64,000 nucleotides of DNA from the NCBI RefSeq assembly GCF_001668625.1, contig NZ_LZLJ01000083.1, positions 1 through 64,000 on the forward strand, given 5' to 3'. Each line of letters begins with the position of its first letter. Position 1 is the first letter of the stretch. The stretch comes from Mycobacterium sp. 1274756.6. Lineage in GTDB: Bacteria > Actinomycetota > Actinomycetes > Mycobacteriales > Mycobacteriaceae. A program made the position numbers and the translations under genes. This document shows positions 38,881-48,013 of the stretch, piece after piece. The notes under the pieces were generated by a model, which was given only the letters and a program-made list of their open reading frames with translations, had not been told where the DNA came from and ran no database searches.

Positions 38881-39846
38881 ATGCTCGCGGCATATGTGAA
38901 GTCGGTTTCAGCCGAAGATCCCCTGTCGGGCTTGGTGATCGGGGAGCGACCCGACCCGGTCCCGCCCGCGGGCTGGGCCGTGGTCGATGTCCGGGCGGCA
39001 GCGCTGAACCATCACGACCTGTGGGCTCTGCGGTTTCCCACCCTCAAGCCAGAACAGCTGCCGATGATCCTGGGTACCGACGCTGCCGGCGTCGACCAGG
39101 ACGGCAACGAGGTCGTCGTGCACCCCGTCGTCACCCGGGACGACTGGCTTGGTGACGAGTTGCTCGACCCGTACATGACGCTGCTCTCCGACTACCACCA
39201 GGGCGCACTGGCGCAGAAGGTGATGGTGCCACGCCGGAACCTGGTGGCGAAGCCCACCTCGCTGTCCTTTGAAGAGGCCGCCTGCGTGCCTTCGGCGTGG
39301 GTCACTGCCTACCGGATGCTGTTCACCAAGGCGCGGGCGCAGCCGGGTCAGACCATTCTGGTCCAGGGGGCCGGTGGCGGTGTCGCCACCGCGGCGATCG
39401 CCCTGGGGCGCGCTGCCGGAGTGCGGATGTGGGCCACCTCGCGAGACGAGGGGAAGCGCGCACGTGCCGTCGAGCTGGGAGCCGATGCGGCGTTCGAATC
39501 CGGCGCCCGGCTGCCTGAGCGAGTCGATGCGGTGCTCGAGACCGTCGGTGAGGCGACGTGGTCGCATTCGCTGCGCTCGGTGCGCAACGGCGGCAACGTC
39601 GTGGTTGCCGGAGGCACCACCGGCTTCAACCCGCCGGCTGATTTGCAGCGGTTGATCTTCAAGCAGATCAACATCTTGAGCTCGGTCGGCGGCAGCCGCG
39701 ACGAGCTGGTCCGGGTCTTGCAGATGATGGAGACCACCGGATTGCGGCCGGTGATCGACCGGGTCATCCCGCTGGCGGACGCCGGCGACGGCCTGGCGGC
39801 GATGGCGGCAGGCGACTTGTTCGGCAAGGTGGTCGTCGTTCCGTGA
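38881..39846 (+). CDS. zinc-binding/quinone oxidoreductase-type alcohol dehydrogenase
   Basis: 321 residues of the medium-chain dehydrogenase superfamily: ALNHHDLWALRF near 42, LGTDAAGVDQDG near 63, and the nucleotide-binding loop VQGAGGGVATAA (near 160-171). The structural-zinc Cys quartet is absent and no clear catalytic Cys is seen, so it is nearer the quinone oxidoreductase branch. NADPH-dependent reduction or oxidation of a ketone, enal or alcohol is expected. TGGAGGTC lies before the ATG. It is followed by the acyl-CoA ligase gene at 60 bases. Confidence 0.85.
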   Translation: MLAAYVKSVSAEDPLSGLVIGERPDPVPPAGWAVVDVRAAALNHHDLWALRFPTLKPEQLPMILGTDAAGVDQDGNEVVVHPVVTRDDWLGDELLDPYMTLLSDYHQGALAQKVMVPRRNLVAKPTSLSFEEAACVPSAWVTAYRMLFTKARAQPGQTILVQGAGGGVATAAIALGRAAGVRMWATSRDEGKRARAVELGADAAFESGARLPERVDAVLETVGEATWSHSLRSVRNGGNVVVAGGTTGFNPPADLQRLIFKQINILSSVGGSRDELVRVLQMMETTGLRPVIDRVIPLADAGDGLAAMAAGDLFGKVVVVP

Positions 39847-39905
39847 GTGAAGCGAGCGCACGACACTGTGTACCCAAGACGATCGGCGAAGGCGAGGCAT
39901 AGCTG

Positions 39906-41486
39906 ATGACCGAAGTGGGCGTGGTCGACCAGATCGGCTTCCGCACCGTCAACGATTTGTTGGCCGAACGGGCGGCGGCCGATCCGGGCAAAGAATTCCT
40001 GGTCTTCGAAAGCGGCGAGGGGCAGGTGGAGCGCTTCACCTACGGCCGGTGGCTCGCTGACGTCGAGGCGCTGGCGGCGGGTTTGGCCGGCCGCGGCGTC
40101 GGGCCAGGGACGAAGGTGGCGCTGCGAATGCGCAACGGGCCGCAATTGATCCTCAGTTGGTTCGCTGTGGCCCGGTTGGGTGCAGTGTCGGTGTTGACCA
40201 TCGTTCAGAACACGCCGCGCGAAACCCACTATGTGACATCGTTCTCCGATTCGGAGTTCGTCATTACCGACGCGGACTTCCACGACATGTACGAACAACT
40301 GCTGCCTGAACTCCCGCTGGTCAAGTCGATCATCGTGGTGGGCTCAGACGGACCGGTCGAGGGTGCAACACGGTTCGAGGAGCTGACAGTCGCAGGCAGC
40401 CGAGCACCTGAGGTCCGGTTGGCTCCGGACGCCCCGATACAGATGCTGTTCACTTCGGGGACCACGGCGGCGCCCAAGGCTGTCGTGCTCACCCACGCCA
40501 ACTGTCTGCATGCCGGGGAGCGGGAGCGGATGATCCAGAGTCTGGAGCCCACCGACCGGCTCCTGACGTGCCTGCCGTTCTACCACGTCAACGCGCAGAC
40601 CGTCACCCTGCTGTCGGCGCTGACGCTGGGGGCCACCGCGATCTTCCTGCAGGCCTACAGCGCATCGCGCTTCATGGAGCAGGTCCGCCGGCACCGCGCG
40701 ACACAGGTGATGCTCGGATCGGCAATCGTCCAAACCCTGCTGGTGACCCCCGAGCACCCTGATGACCGCAGCCATGAACTGCGGCGCGTGCCGTATGCGA
40801 TCAACGTCGCCGACTCGCAGAAAGATGCGTTCGAGAAGCGTTTCGGCGTGCGGTTCATGAACGCATATGGCTTGACCGAAACGATGACGGTCGTCTCGGC
40901 GGCGCCGGTCTTCGGCGAGCAGCGCTGGCCCTCGATCGGTCGTCCCGCCGGCGAGCGGCTGGTCCGGTTGGTCGATGATCAGGGTGATCCGGTCCCGGTC
41001 GGGGAAGTCGGTGAGATCACCGTGTTCGGCCGACCCGGCTACACGATCATGAAGGAGTACTACAAGAACCCCGAGGCGACCAGCGACGCGATTCGCGACG
41101 GCTGGTTTCACACCGGTGATCTCGGTCGATTCGATGAGGACGGCTACCTCTATTTCGTCGACCGCAAGAAGGACATGATCAAGCGCTCCGGTGAGAACGT
41201 CTCGGCCACCGAAGTCGAGGCGGTGCTGATGGCACATCCCGACGTGCTGGAGGTTGCGGTCATCGGTGTGCCGGACCCAATCCGGGACGAGGCGGTCAAG
41301 GCGTGCCTCGTGTTGGTGCCCGGAAACGAAGTATCGGCTGACGAGCTCACCGAGTACTGTCGGGAACGGCTCGCGTCGTTCAAGGTGCCGACGATCATCG
41401 ACATTCGGACGGAGTTGCCGCACACCGCGGTCGGCAAGATCGAGAAGAAGCAGCTACGGGCTGAGCACATCAACGCGATGAGTTGA
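39906..41486 (+). CDS. acyl-CoA synthetase / AMP-dependent ligase
   Basis: 526 residues of the ANL superfamily. The P-loop-like TSGTTAAPKAVVLTH (near 180-194), AYGLTETMTV (near 320), DGWFHTGDLGRFDEDGY (near 397-413), the hinge DRKKDMIKRSGENVS and the catalytic Lys in TAVGKIEKKQL (near 512) are all present. It activates a carboxylic acid to an acyl-adenylate and then a CoA thioester. The island context (monooxygenase, aldehyde and alcohol dehydrogenases) suggests the acid comes from a degraded alcohol or aldehyde. Confidence 0.9.
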   Translation: MTEVGVVDQIGFRTVNDLLAERAAADPGKEFLVFESGEGQVERFTYGRWLADVEALAAGLAGRGVGPGTKVALRMRNGPQLILSWFAVARLGAVSVLTIVQNTPRETHYVTSFSDSEFVITDADFHDMYEQLLPELPLVKSIIVVGSDGPVEGATRFEELTVAGSRAPEVRLAPDAPIQMLFTSGTTAAPKAVVLTHANCLHAGERERMIQSLEPTDRLLTCLPFYHVNAQTVTLLSALTLGATAIFLQAYSASRFMEQVRRHRATQVMLGSAIVQTLLVTPEHPDDRSHELRRVPYAINVADSQKDAFEKRFGVRFMNAYGLTETMTVVSAAPVFGEQRWPSIGRPAGERLVRLVDDQGDPVPVGEVGEITVFGRPGYTIMKEYYKNPEATSDAIRDGWFHTGDLGRFDEDGYLYFVDRKKDMIKRSGENVSATEVEAVLMAHPDVLEVAVIGVPDPIRDEAVKACLVLVPGNEVSADELTEYCRERLASFKVPTIIDIRTELPHTAVGKIEKKQLRAEHINAMS

Positions 41487-41544
41487 TCATCGGCTGCCCA
41501 AGCGGCAACTCGGTCGAGGTATCGCGAGGTCGAGGTTCCGCGAA

Positions 41545-41871
41545 TCAGTGGACGCCGCCGGCGGTGGTGAGGGTCACCACGCCGATCGCGATCAGGCCGA
41601 TACCGATCACCGTGGCGGTCGTCAACGGTTCGTCGAGGAACATGGCGCCGGCCACGACGATCAATGTCGTACCGATCGCAGCCCACAGCGCGTAGGCGGT
41701 ACCGGTTTGCATCCCGCGGGCAATCGACAACGACAGCAAGAAGAACGATGCACCGTATCCGCCGAGGCATAGGACCGTCGGGAGCAGTCGGGTGAAACCG
41801 GCAGTGCTCTTCAGCAAACTAGTCGCGATCACTTCGGTGATGATCGCTGCGGCGAGCCACAAATAGGCCAC
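41545..41871 (-). CDS. small multidrug resistance (SMR) efflux pump, Mmr-like
   Basis: 108 residues from GTG 41871, chosen for its length and the GGAGA before it. Four membrane helices fill the protein. The membrane Glu13 in ITEVIATSLLKST is the proton/drug site of EmrE-type pumps; ALSIARGMQTGTAYALWAAIG and GVVTL near the C-terminus fit M. tuberculosis Mmr as I remember it. It works as a dimer exchanging protons for lipophilic cations. It is divergent from a TetR gene with a palindrome between. Confidence 0.9.
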   Translation of the reverse strand: MAYLWLAAAIITEVIATSLLKSTAGFTRLLPTVLCLGGYGASFFLLSLSIARGMQTGTAYALWAAIGTTLIVVAGAMFLDEPLTTATVIGIGLIAIGVVTLTTAGGVH

Positions 41872-41899
41872 GGGGTCTCCTGACGGTCGACGTGCGTTG

Positions 41900-41919
41900 T
41901 CATGTACATTAGTACATGA
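41900..41919. promoter_or_regulatory. operator between SMR pump and TetR genes
   Basis: TCATGTAC-ATTA-GTACATGA: eight-base arms in perfect inverted repeat around ATTA. It lies 29 bases upstream of the pump gene start, in the divergent gap to the TetR gene, and is the likely repressor site for both. Confidence 0.7.
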
Positions 41920-42038
41920 GCGACCGACGGGCACCGCTCCGACGGTGTGATTATCGTCAAAGTTCGTGCATCGCCGAGGTTTCCCGCCCATCGGGTTCGT
42001 TCGTCGATACCGCACACCGAGACTTCGAGGGCTGATAG

Positions 42039-42578
42039 GTGCAACGTACCCGCAACCCGGACATGCGCCGCGCGGAGATCACCGCCGCCGCGCTCGACAT
42101 CATCGCCGAGAGCGGTCTGTGCAAAGTCTCGCACCGTAAGATCGCCGGGCGCGCCGGCGTCGCGCTGGGCACGACCACCTACTATTACCCGTCCTTGCGA
42201 GATCTGGTCCTGCAGGCGATGACCGCTGCGGTGGAAGAGTGGGCGACCGATTTCGAGAACCGCTTGGCGGACCGGGAACCCGCGGCCTCCGTGCAGAACG
42301 TGCTCGTCGATGCCGCCGCTGAGTTCGTGGAACAAAGCACCATCGCGGTCGTCACCTGCGAACTGTACGTCCACGGCGCACGCGACGACGCCTTGCGTGA
42401 ACTGACGAACACCTGGTTGCAGCGAGTGCGGAATGCGGTTGCCACGGTGGCCGATCCGGTGCGAGCCAGGGCGATCGTCGCGCTACTCGATGGCGCCATG
42501 TTTCAAGCGGTGATTCTCGGCGAACCGTTCGACCGCCAGTCCGTCGGCCCCGCGATCGCGTGCCTGCTGGCGGATTGA
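42039..42578 (+). CDS. TetR-family regulator, probably of the SMR pump
   Basis: 179 residues from GTG 42039. The DNA-binding part reads CKVSHRKIAGRAGVALGTTTYYYPSLRDL (about residues 30-58), with a recognition helix VALGTTTYYYP. Helices after that form the ligand domain (ELYVHGARDDALREL). It is divergent from the SMR gene across a perfect palindrome, so drug-responsive repression of the pump is the simplest reading. A 120-base leader before the GTG is unexplained; an upstream start cannot be excluded. Confidence 0.87.
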   Translation: MQRTRNPDMRRAEITAAALDIIAESGLCKVSHRKIAGRAGVALGTTTYYYPSLRDLVLQAMTAAVEEWATDFENRLADREPAASVQNVLVDAAAEFVEQSTIAVVTCELYVHGARDDALRELTNTWLQRVRNAVATVADPVRARAIVALLDGAMFQAVILGEPFDRQSVGPAIACLLAD

Positions 42579-42591
42579 AAGCCGCGTTGCG

Positions 42592-42990
42592 CTACGCCTC
42601 CGGCTGCCCCGGGGGCGGCGAGAGCTGGCTCTCCGGCGCGGGTTGGTCATCGGGTGCGACCTGATCGTCCGGCGAGAGCTGGTCGGGACAATAGGAGTTC
42701 GCGGCGATACCGACGAATTGCACCGCCACCTCGGGCATCAGTTCCGGGTTGTGCGCCATGAGCGCCTCGACCACATCAGGACTCGGAGTGCCGCTCGAAA
42801 TCAGTTGGCAGACAGTTTGAGCGCTGACGACCGCAGCTTCGGCATTCCCGAAGGTGATGTCGGCAGCGTCTAGGGAGGAGAGGAACGCGACTTCGTCGGG
42901 GGATTCCTCGCCATCGGGGCCGGCTAGAGCGCTCGCAGCGGTTCCCAGGGCGAGTGCCCAAAGTCAGAACGATGCCAAAAGGATCCTCAT
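42592..42990 (-). pseudogene. DUF732 secreted protein with in-frame stop in signal peptide
   Basis: Reading from ATG 42990 gives MRILLASF, then a TGA (42964-42966), then LWALALGTAASALAGPDG in the same frame: a signal peptide split by the stop. The frame then stays open for about 120 codons and gives a typical mycobacterial DUF732 domain (DEVAFLSSLDAADITFGN, VCQLISSGTP, VEALMAHNPELMPEVAVQFVGIAANSYCP), ending in a Pro/Gln tail with a stop at 42592. No other good start lies between. Either a recent nonsense mutation or a sequencing error; the exported protein would be lost otherwise. Confidence 0.75.
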
Positions 42991-43230
42991 GACTGGTGGT
43001 CCGCCCTTCCAATTGACTGGTGTTGCAATGAGTTTAGCGTATCTCAGAGATGGCCCCGCTGTGGTGCTTTCCGGTGTCGGTTAGAGCGGTGGTCCTCCGG
43101 CTGGCGCCATGGTGAAGGCACGCTCCACCCGAGCGCCAGCGTGCACGCAGGCTCATGTTCGGCCGCGTGCGTGAACCCACCTTCACGTTCGGCGGGTGGC
43201 GCGACGTGCCGCGGTGCGGGACGCCGCGCG

Positions 43231-44409
43231 TCAGCGCAGCAGCGCGCGGCTCATCACCACGCGCTGGATCTGGTTGGTGCCCTCGTAGATCTGGGTGATC
43301 TTGGCGTCGCGCATCATCCGCTCGACCGGGAAGTCGATGGTGTAGCCGGCCCCACCGAACAGTTGCACCGCGTCGGTGGTGATCTCCATGGCCACATCCG
43401 AGGCGAAACACTTGCTGGCCGCGGAGATGAACCCCAGATCCGGCTCGCCGCGCTCGGCGCGCGCCGCGGCGGAGTAGACCATCAGCCGGGCGGCCTCCAG
43501 CTTCATCGCCATGTCGGCGATCATGAACTGCACGCCCTGGTTGTCGGCGACCGGGCGGCCGAACTGCTTGCGGCCCTTGGTGTATTCGATCGCCGCGTCC
43601 AGCGCGCCCTGCGCGATCCCGACCGCCTGGGCGCCGATGGTCGGGCGGGTGTGATCCAGGGTGCGCAGCGCGGTCTTGAACCCGGTGCCCGGCTCGCCGA
43701 TCATCCGGTCGCCGGGGATGCGGCAGTCCTCGAAGTACAACTCGGTGGTCGGTGAGCCCTTGATGCCCAGCTTCTTCTCCTTGGGCCCCACCGTGAAACC
43801 CTCGTCGTCCTTATGCACCATGAATGCCGAGATCCCGTTGGCGCCCTTGTCGGGATCGGTCACCGCCATCACCGTGTACCAAGTGGACTTGCCGCCGTTG
43901 GTGATCCAACACTTGGTTCCGTTGAGGACCCAGTCGGCGCCGTCGGCCCTGGCGCGGGTCCGCAGGGCGGCGGCATCGCTGCCTGCTTCCCGTTCGGAGA
44001 GGGCGTAGGAGGCCATGGCCTCGCCGCTGGCGATCGCGGGAAGGACCTGTTTTTTCAGCTCGTCGGAGCCGCTCAGGATCAGCCCCATGGTGCCGAGCTT
44101 GTTGACCCCGGGGATCAGCGACGAGGAGGCGCACACCCGCGCCACTTCCTCGATGACGATGCAGGTGGCGACCGAGTCCGCGCCCTGCCCGCCGTACTCC
44201 TCGGGCACGTGCACCGCGTTGAACCCCGAGGAGTTCAGCGCCGTCAGCGCCTCCTCGGGAAACCGGGACTGCTCGTCGACCTCGGCGGCATACGGGGCGA
44301 TCTCCTTCTCCGCCAGTGCCCGGATCGCCGCCCGCAGCTCATCGTGCTCCTCGGGCAGTTGGAAAACGGAGAACGATCGGTCGGTCGTCGGGGCAATTGG
44401 GTTCGACAC
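43231..44409 (-). CDS. fadE25: acyl-CoA dehydrogenase FadE25
   Basis: 392 residues from GTG 44409, chosen because it matches the length of M. tuberculosis FadE25 (ATG 44469 adds 20 residues). Family blocks: PEEYGGQGADSVATCIVIEE near 70, YALSEREAGSD near 140, WITNGGKSTWYTVMAV, and the C-terminal QIYEGTNQIQRVVMSRALLR, where the Glu is the catalytic base. Identity to FadE25 as I remember it is very high. It oxidises acyl-CoA thioesters with FAD in beta-oxidation. In M. tuberculosis fadE25 sits elsewhere (Rv3274c), so it is moved or duplicated here. Confidence 0.9.
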   Translation of the reverse strand: MSNPIAPTTDRSFSVFQLPEEHDELRAAIRALAEKEIAPYAAEVDEQSRFPEEALTALNSSGFNAVHVPEEYGGQGADSVATCIVIEEVARVCASSSLIPGVNKLGTMGLILSGSDELKKQVLPAIASGEAMASYALSEREAGSDAAALRTRARADGADWVLNGTKCWITNGGKSTWYTVMAVTDPDKGANGISAFMVHKDDEGFTVGPKEKKLGIKGSPTTELYFEDCRIPGDRMIGEPGTGFKTALRTLDHTRPTIGAQAVGIAQGALDAAIEYTKGRKQFGRPVADNQGVQFMIADMAMKLEAARLMVYSAAARAERGEPDLGFISAASKCFASDVAMEITTDAVQLFGGAGYTIDFPVERMMRDAKITQIYEGTNQIQRVVMSRALLR

Positions 44410-44589
44410 GGGCGGGGAATCCTTCGCGACGTCACGGACAGCGGCGGCCGTCCTCGGGGCAGAAACCATCAGCAGAACTGGCGCGCCAGTCTACCAGGGG
44501 TCGAGGGCGGACGTCGGGCGAGGGATTAAAGGGATTAAGAGGCGCCCGCGGGCCGGCGCGGGCGGTGGTGGGCCGGTCCGCCGGACCGG

Positions 44590-45372
44590 TCAGAACAGCG
44601 CGTTCCAGAACAACGTCAGCGACGCGCCCCAGCCGGCCAGCCCAGCCTTTACCCCGGAGAGCTCGAAGAGGGTGTAGACCATGCCGAAGAAGATCCGGTT
44701 GAGTCCGGGCGCGATCAGCAGCACCACCAGGATCAGGATCCCCCACTGCTTGGCCGGCGCCAGCGACGCCTGGGTCTCCGGGCTCAGGTGCGGCTCCAGC
44801 GCGCCGTAGCCGTCGAGCCCCGGCACCGGAAGCAGGTTCAGCACCACCGCGGTCAGCTGCAGCAACGCCAGGAAGGCCATGCCGGCCCAGAACACCGCGT
44901 GCGCCGGGTCGTAGAGCACCCGGATCGCCACCAGCAGCAGCACCGCCAGCACCACGTTGGCGGCCGGCCCGGCCAGCGCCACCAGCGAGCGCCGGTTGGG
45001 CGGCATGAACCCGGTGCGCACATACACCGCGCCGCCGGGCAAGCCGATGCCGCCGAGCGCGACGAACAGCATCGGCAGCCCCAGCGACAGCAGCGGGTGG
45101 CTGTAGCGCAGCGGATTCAGGGTCAGGTAGCCGCGGGCCTCCACGTCGTGGTCGCCGAAGCGCCACGCGGTGTAGGCGTGTCCGAACTCGTGCAGACACA
45201 GCGACACCAGCCAGCCGGCGATGACGAAGACGAACACCCCGGCGTAGGCCAGCGGCCCGACCTCCACCCCGGCCAGCCAGGCCAGCACCCCGCCGAGCGC
45301 GGTCACCGCGATCAGGCCCAGAAAGATCGGGCTGGGACGGACCGCCTGGGAGTGCATCGAGCGGAGGTTCAC
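44590..45372 (-). CDS. site-2 protease-type zinc metalloprotease (Rv0359-like)
   Basis: 260 residues with about six membrane helices. Zinc is bound by HEFGHAY (near 63-69) and the third ligand lies in LNLLPVPGLDGYG (near 165-177). These form the M50 intramembrane fold of short Rv0359-type enzymes. Its substrate is likely a membrane-bound anti-sigma factor or signal remnant, which is inference. Starts: GTG 45372, with TTG 45381 or ATG 45357 possible. It is upstream of fadE25 by about 180 bases and follows the Rv0358-like gene. Confidence 0.88.
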   Translation of the reverse strand: MNLRSMHSQAVRPSPIFLGLIAVTALGGVLAWLAGVEVGPLAYAGVFVFVIAGWLVSLCLHEFGHAYTAWRFGDHDVEARGYLTLNPLRYSHPLLSLGLPMLFVALGGIGLPGGAVYVRTGFMPPNRRSLVALAGPAANVVLAVLLLVAIRVLYDPAHAVFWAGMAFLALLQLTAVVLNLLPVPGLDGYGALEPHLSPETQASLAPAKQWGILILVVLLIAPGLNRIFFGMVYTLFELSGVKAGLAGWGASLTLFWNALF

Positions 45373-45424
45373 TCCAAGCAAGCTACCGGATACCCGGCCG
45401 GGCCCCGGTTCGGCGCAGCCGCCG

Positions 45425-46021
45425 TCACCGCACCTGCAGCCAGCCCTGAATGTGCCGGTAGAAGGCGAACCGGCGCACCCGGCGCGGGGCGGCCACCCCG
45501 TCGCGGGTCACCAGCGCCCCGGTGCAGCCCAGCTGGGCGGCGCGGCCGGTCACCCATCGCCGCCGCAGCCGCCCGGTCACCCGCGCGCGCAGCCCGGGCA
45601 GTTCGGCCAGCGACTCCACCCGCACGCCCCGCACCCGCCCGTCGAAAAGCACGGTGTCGTCGACGACGGCCTCGCCGTGCAGCAGCCCGTCGGCACCGCG
45701 CCAGGTGGCGGCCCCCACCAGCACGGTGCCGGTCTCGTCGCGGATGAGCGGCACCTCGCGGGCCGTCCCGGACAGGGCGCGCGCCGCGCGGCGCCGGGAG
45801 GTGACGTGGGCGACCTCGATGTCGAGCCGGTCGGCGCGCAGCAGTCGGGACAGCACCGTCGCCAGGGCCGCGTCGGCGCCCACCACGATCAGCCGACGGG
45901 TCCCGTCGAGCACGGCGTCGACCTCCTCGGCAGCGCCGATCGCGGTCGCCGGCAGCCCGGCCAGCGCGCGCGGCGCGGCGGCACCGTCGAAAAGCAGCAA
46001 CCGCGTCTCGACTTGGTTCAC
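45425..46021 (-). CDS. conserved protein, Rv0358-like
   Basis: 198 residues, soluble. The N-terminal half has a nucleotide-binding-like arrangement (RRLIVVGADAALATVLSRLLRADRLDIEVAHV), and the C-terminal half is strongly basic (RVTGRLRRRWVTGRAAQ, PRRVRRFAFYRH). No catalytic motif is seen and no function is known to me. It is divergent from purA across 79 bases, and sits with the Rv0359-like protease as in M. tuberculosis. The match rests on position and size. Confidence 0.75.
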   Translation of the reverse strand: MNQVETRLLLFDGAAAPRALAGLPATAIGAAEEVDAVLDGTRRLIVVGADAALATVLSRLLRADRLDIEVAHVTSRRRAARALSGTAREVPLIRDETGTVLVGAATWRGADGLLHGEAVVDDTVLFDGRVRGVRVESLAELPGLRARVTGRLRRRWVTGRAAQLGCTGALVTRDGVAAPRRVRRFAFYRHIQGWLQVR

Positions 46022-46100
46022 GGCCCTCCTGACCTACCGCTGAGCTAGTGTGAGTCTCCGGCTGGATCACAGTAGACGCGAGACCAAGGCGGGAAAAGCC

Positions 46101-47395
<1,295 letters not shown>

Positions 47396-47399
<4 letters not shown>

Positions 47400-48013
47400 C
47401 CGACGAACCCGACCGCGGCCGCGGCGGATTCCCGGACTTCGAGGTCGCCGATGCCGAGCCCGGCTTCTCCCGGTACCTGACCGCCATGCGCCGGCTGCAG
47501 GACCTGGCGGTGTCCGCCGCGCCCGACGACAGTGTGTGGGAGAAGGCCGCCGGGCAGCTCGAGGAGCTGGCCGGGGTGCTGGAGCCGGCCCGGGCCCCCG
47601 AAGGGGTGTCGCCGGCCGGGCGGATCCCGGCGCTGCCGGGCATGGGCAGCCTGCTGCTGCCGCCGTTCCGCATCGTCGAATTCGGGGTCGACGGAGTGGT
47701 GATGCGCGGGCGGTTCAGCCGTTTCCACGTCGGCGGCAACTCCGCGGTGCACGGCGGGGTGCTGCCGCTGCTGTTCGACTGGCTGTGCGGGATGGTGGTG
47801 CACGGCGCGCAACGACCGATCAGCCGCACCGCCTATCTCAAGGTCGACTATCGCGCGGTCACCCCGATCGACACCCCGCTGACCGTGCGCGGCCGCGTCG
47901 ACAAGGTCGAGGGCCGTAAGGCTTTCATCTCCGGTGAGCTCGTCGACCGGGACGAGAAGCTGCTCGCCGAGCTGGACGCGCTGATGGTGCAGCTGCTTCC
48001 CGGCCAGCCCTGA
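47396..48013 (+). CDS. hot-dog-fold thioesterase (Rv0356c-like)
   Basis: 205 residues from GTG 47396, overlapping the purA stop. The first 95 residues are less conserved and Ala/Glu-rich; the C-terminal half is a hot-dog domain with [18 protein letters not shown] (near 115-132) and [22 protein letters not shown]. It should hydrolyse a small acyl-CoA. Because it is coupled to purA, dosage with nucleotide synthesis is likely, but a biochemical link is not known to me. It ends exactly where the convergent antiporter gene ends (48013/48014). Confidence 0.85.

Noticed and set aside
39843..39902. A 19-residue frame starting in GTGA with the alcohol dehydrogenase stop
   Set aside because: Too short to support; it does not reach the next start (TAG at 39900, ATG at 39906). 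It may matter only for coupling.
42964..42966. TGA in the DUF732 gene as selenocysteine
   Set aside because: It lies in a cleaved signal peptide, mycobacterial DUF732 proteins have no selenocysteine, and no selenocysteine insertion structure was seen.
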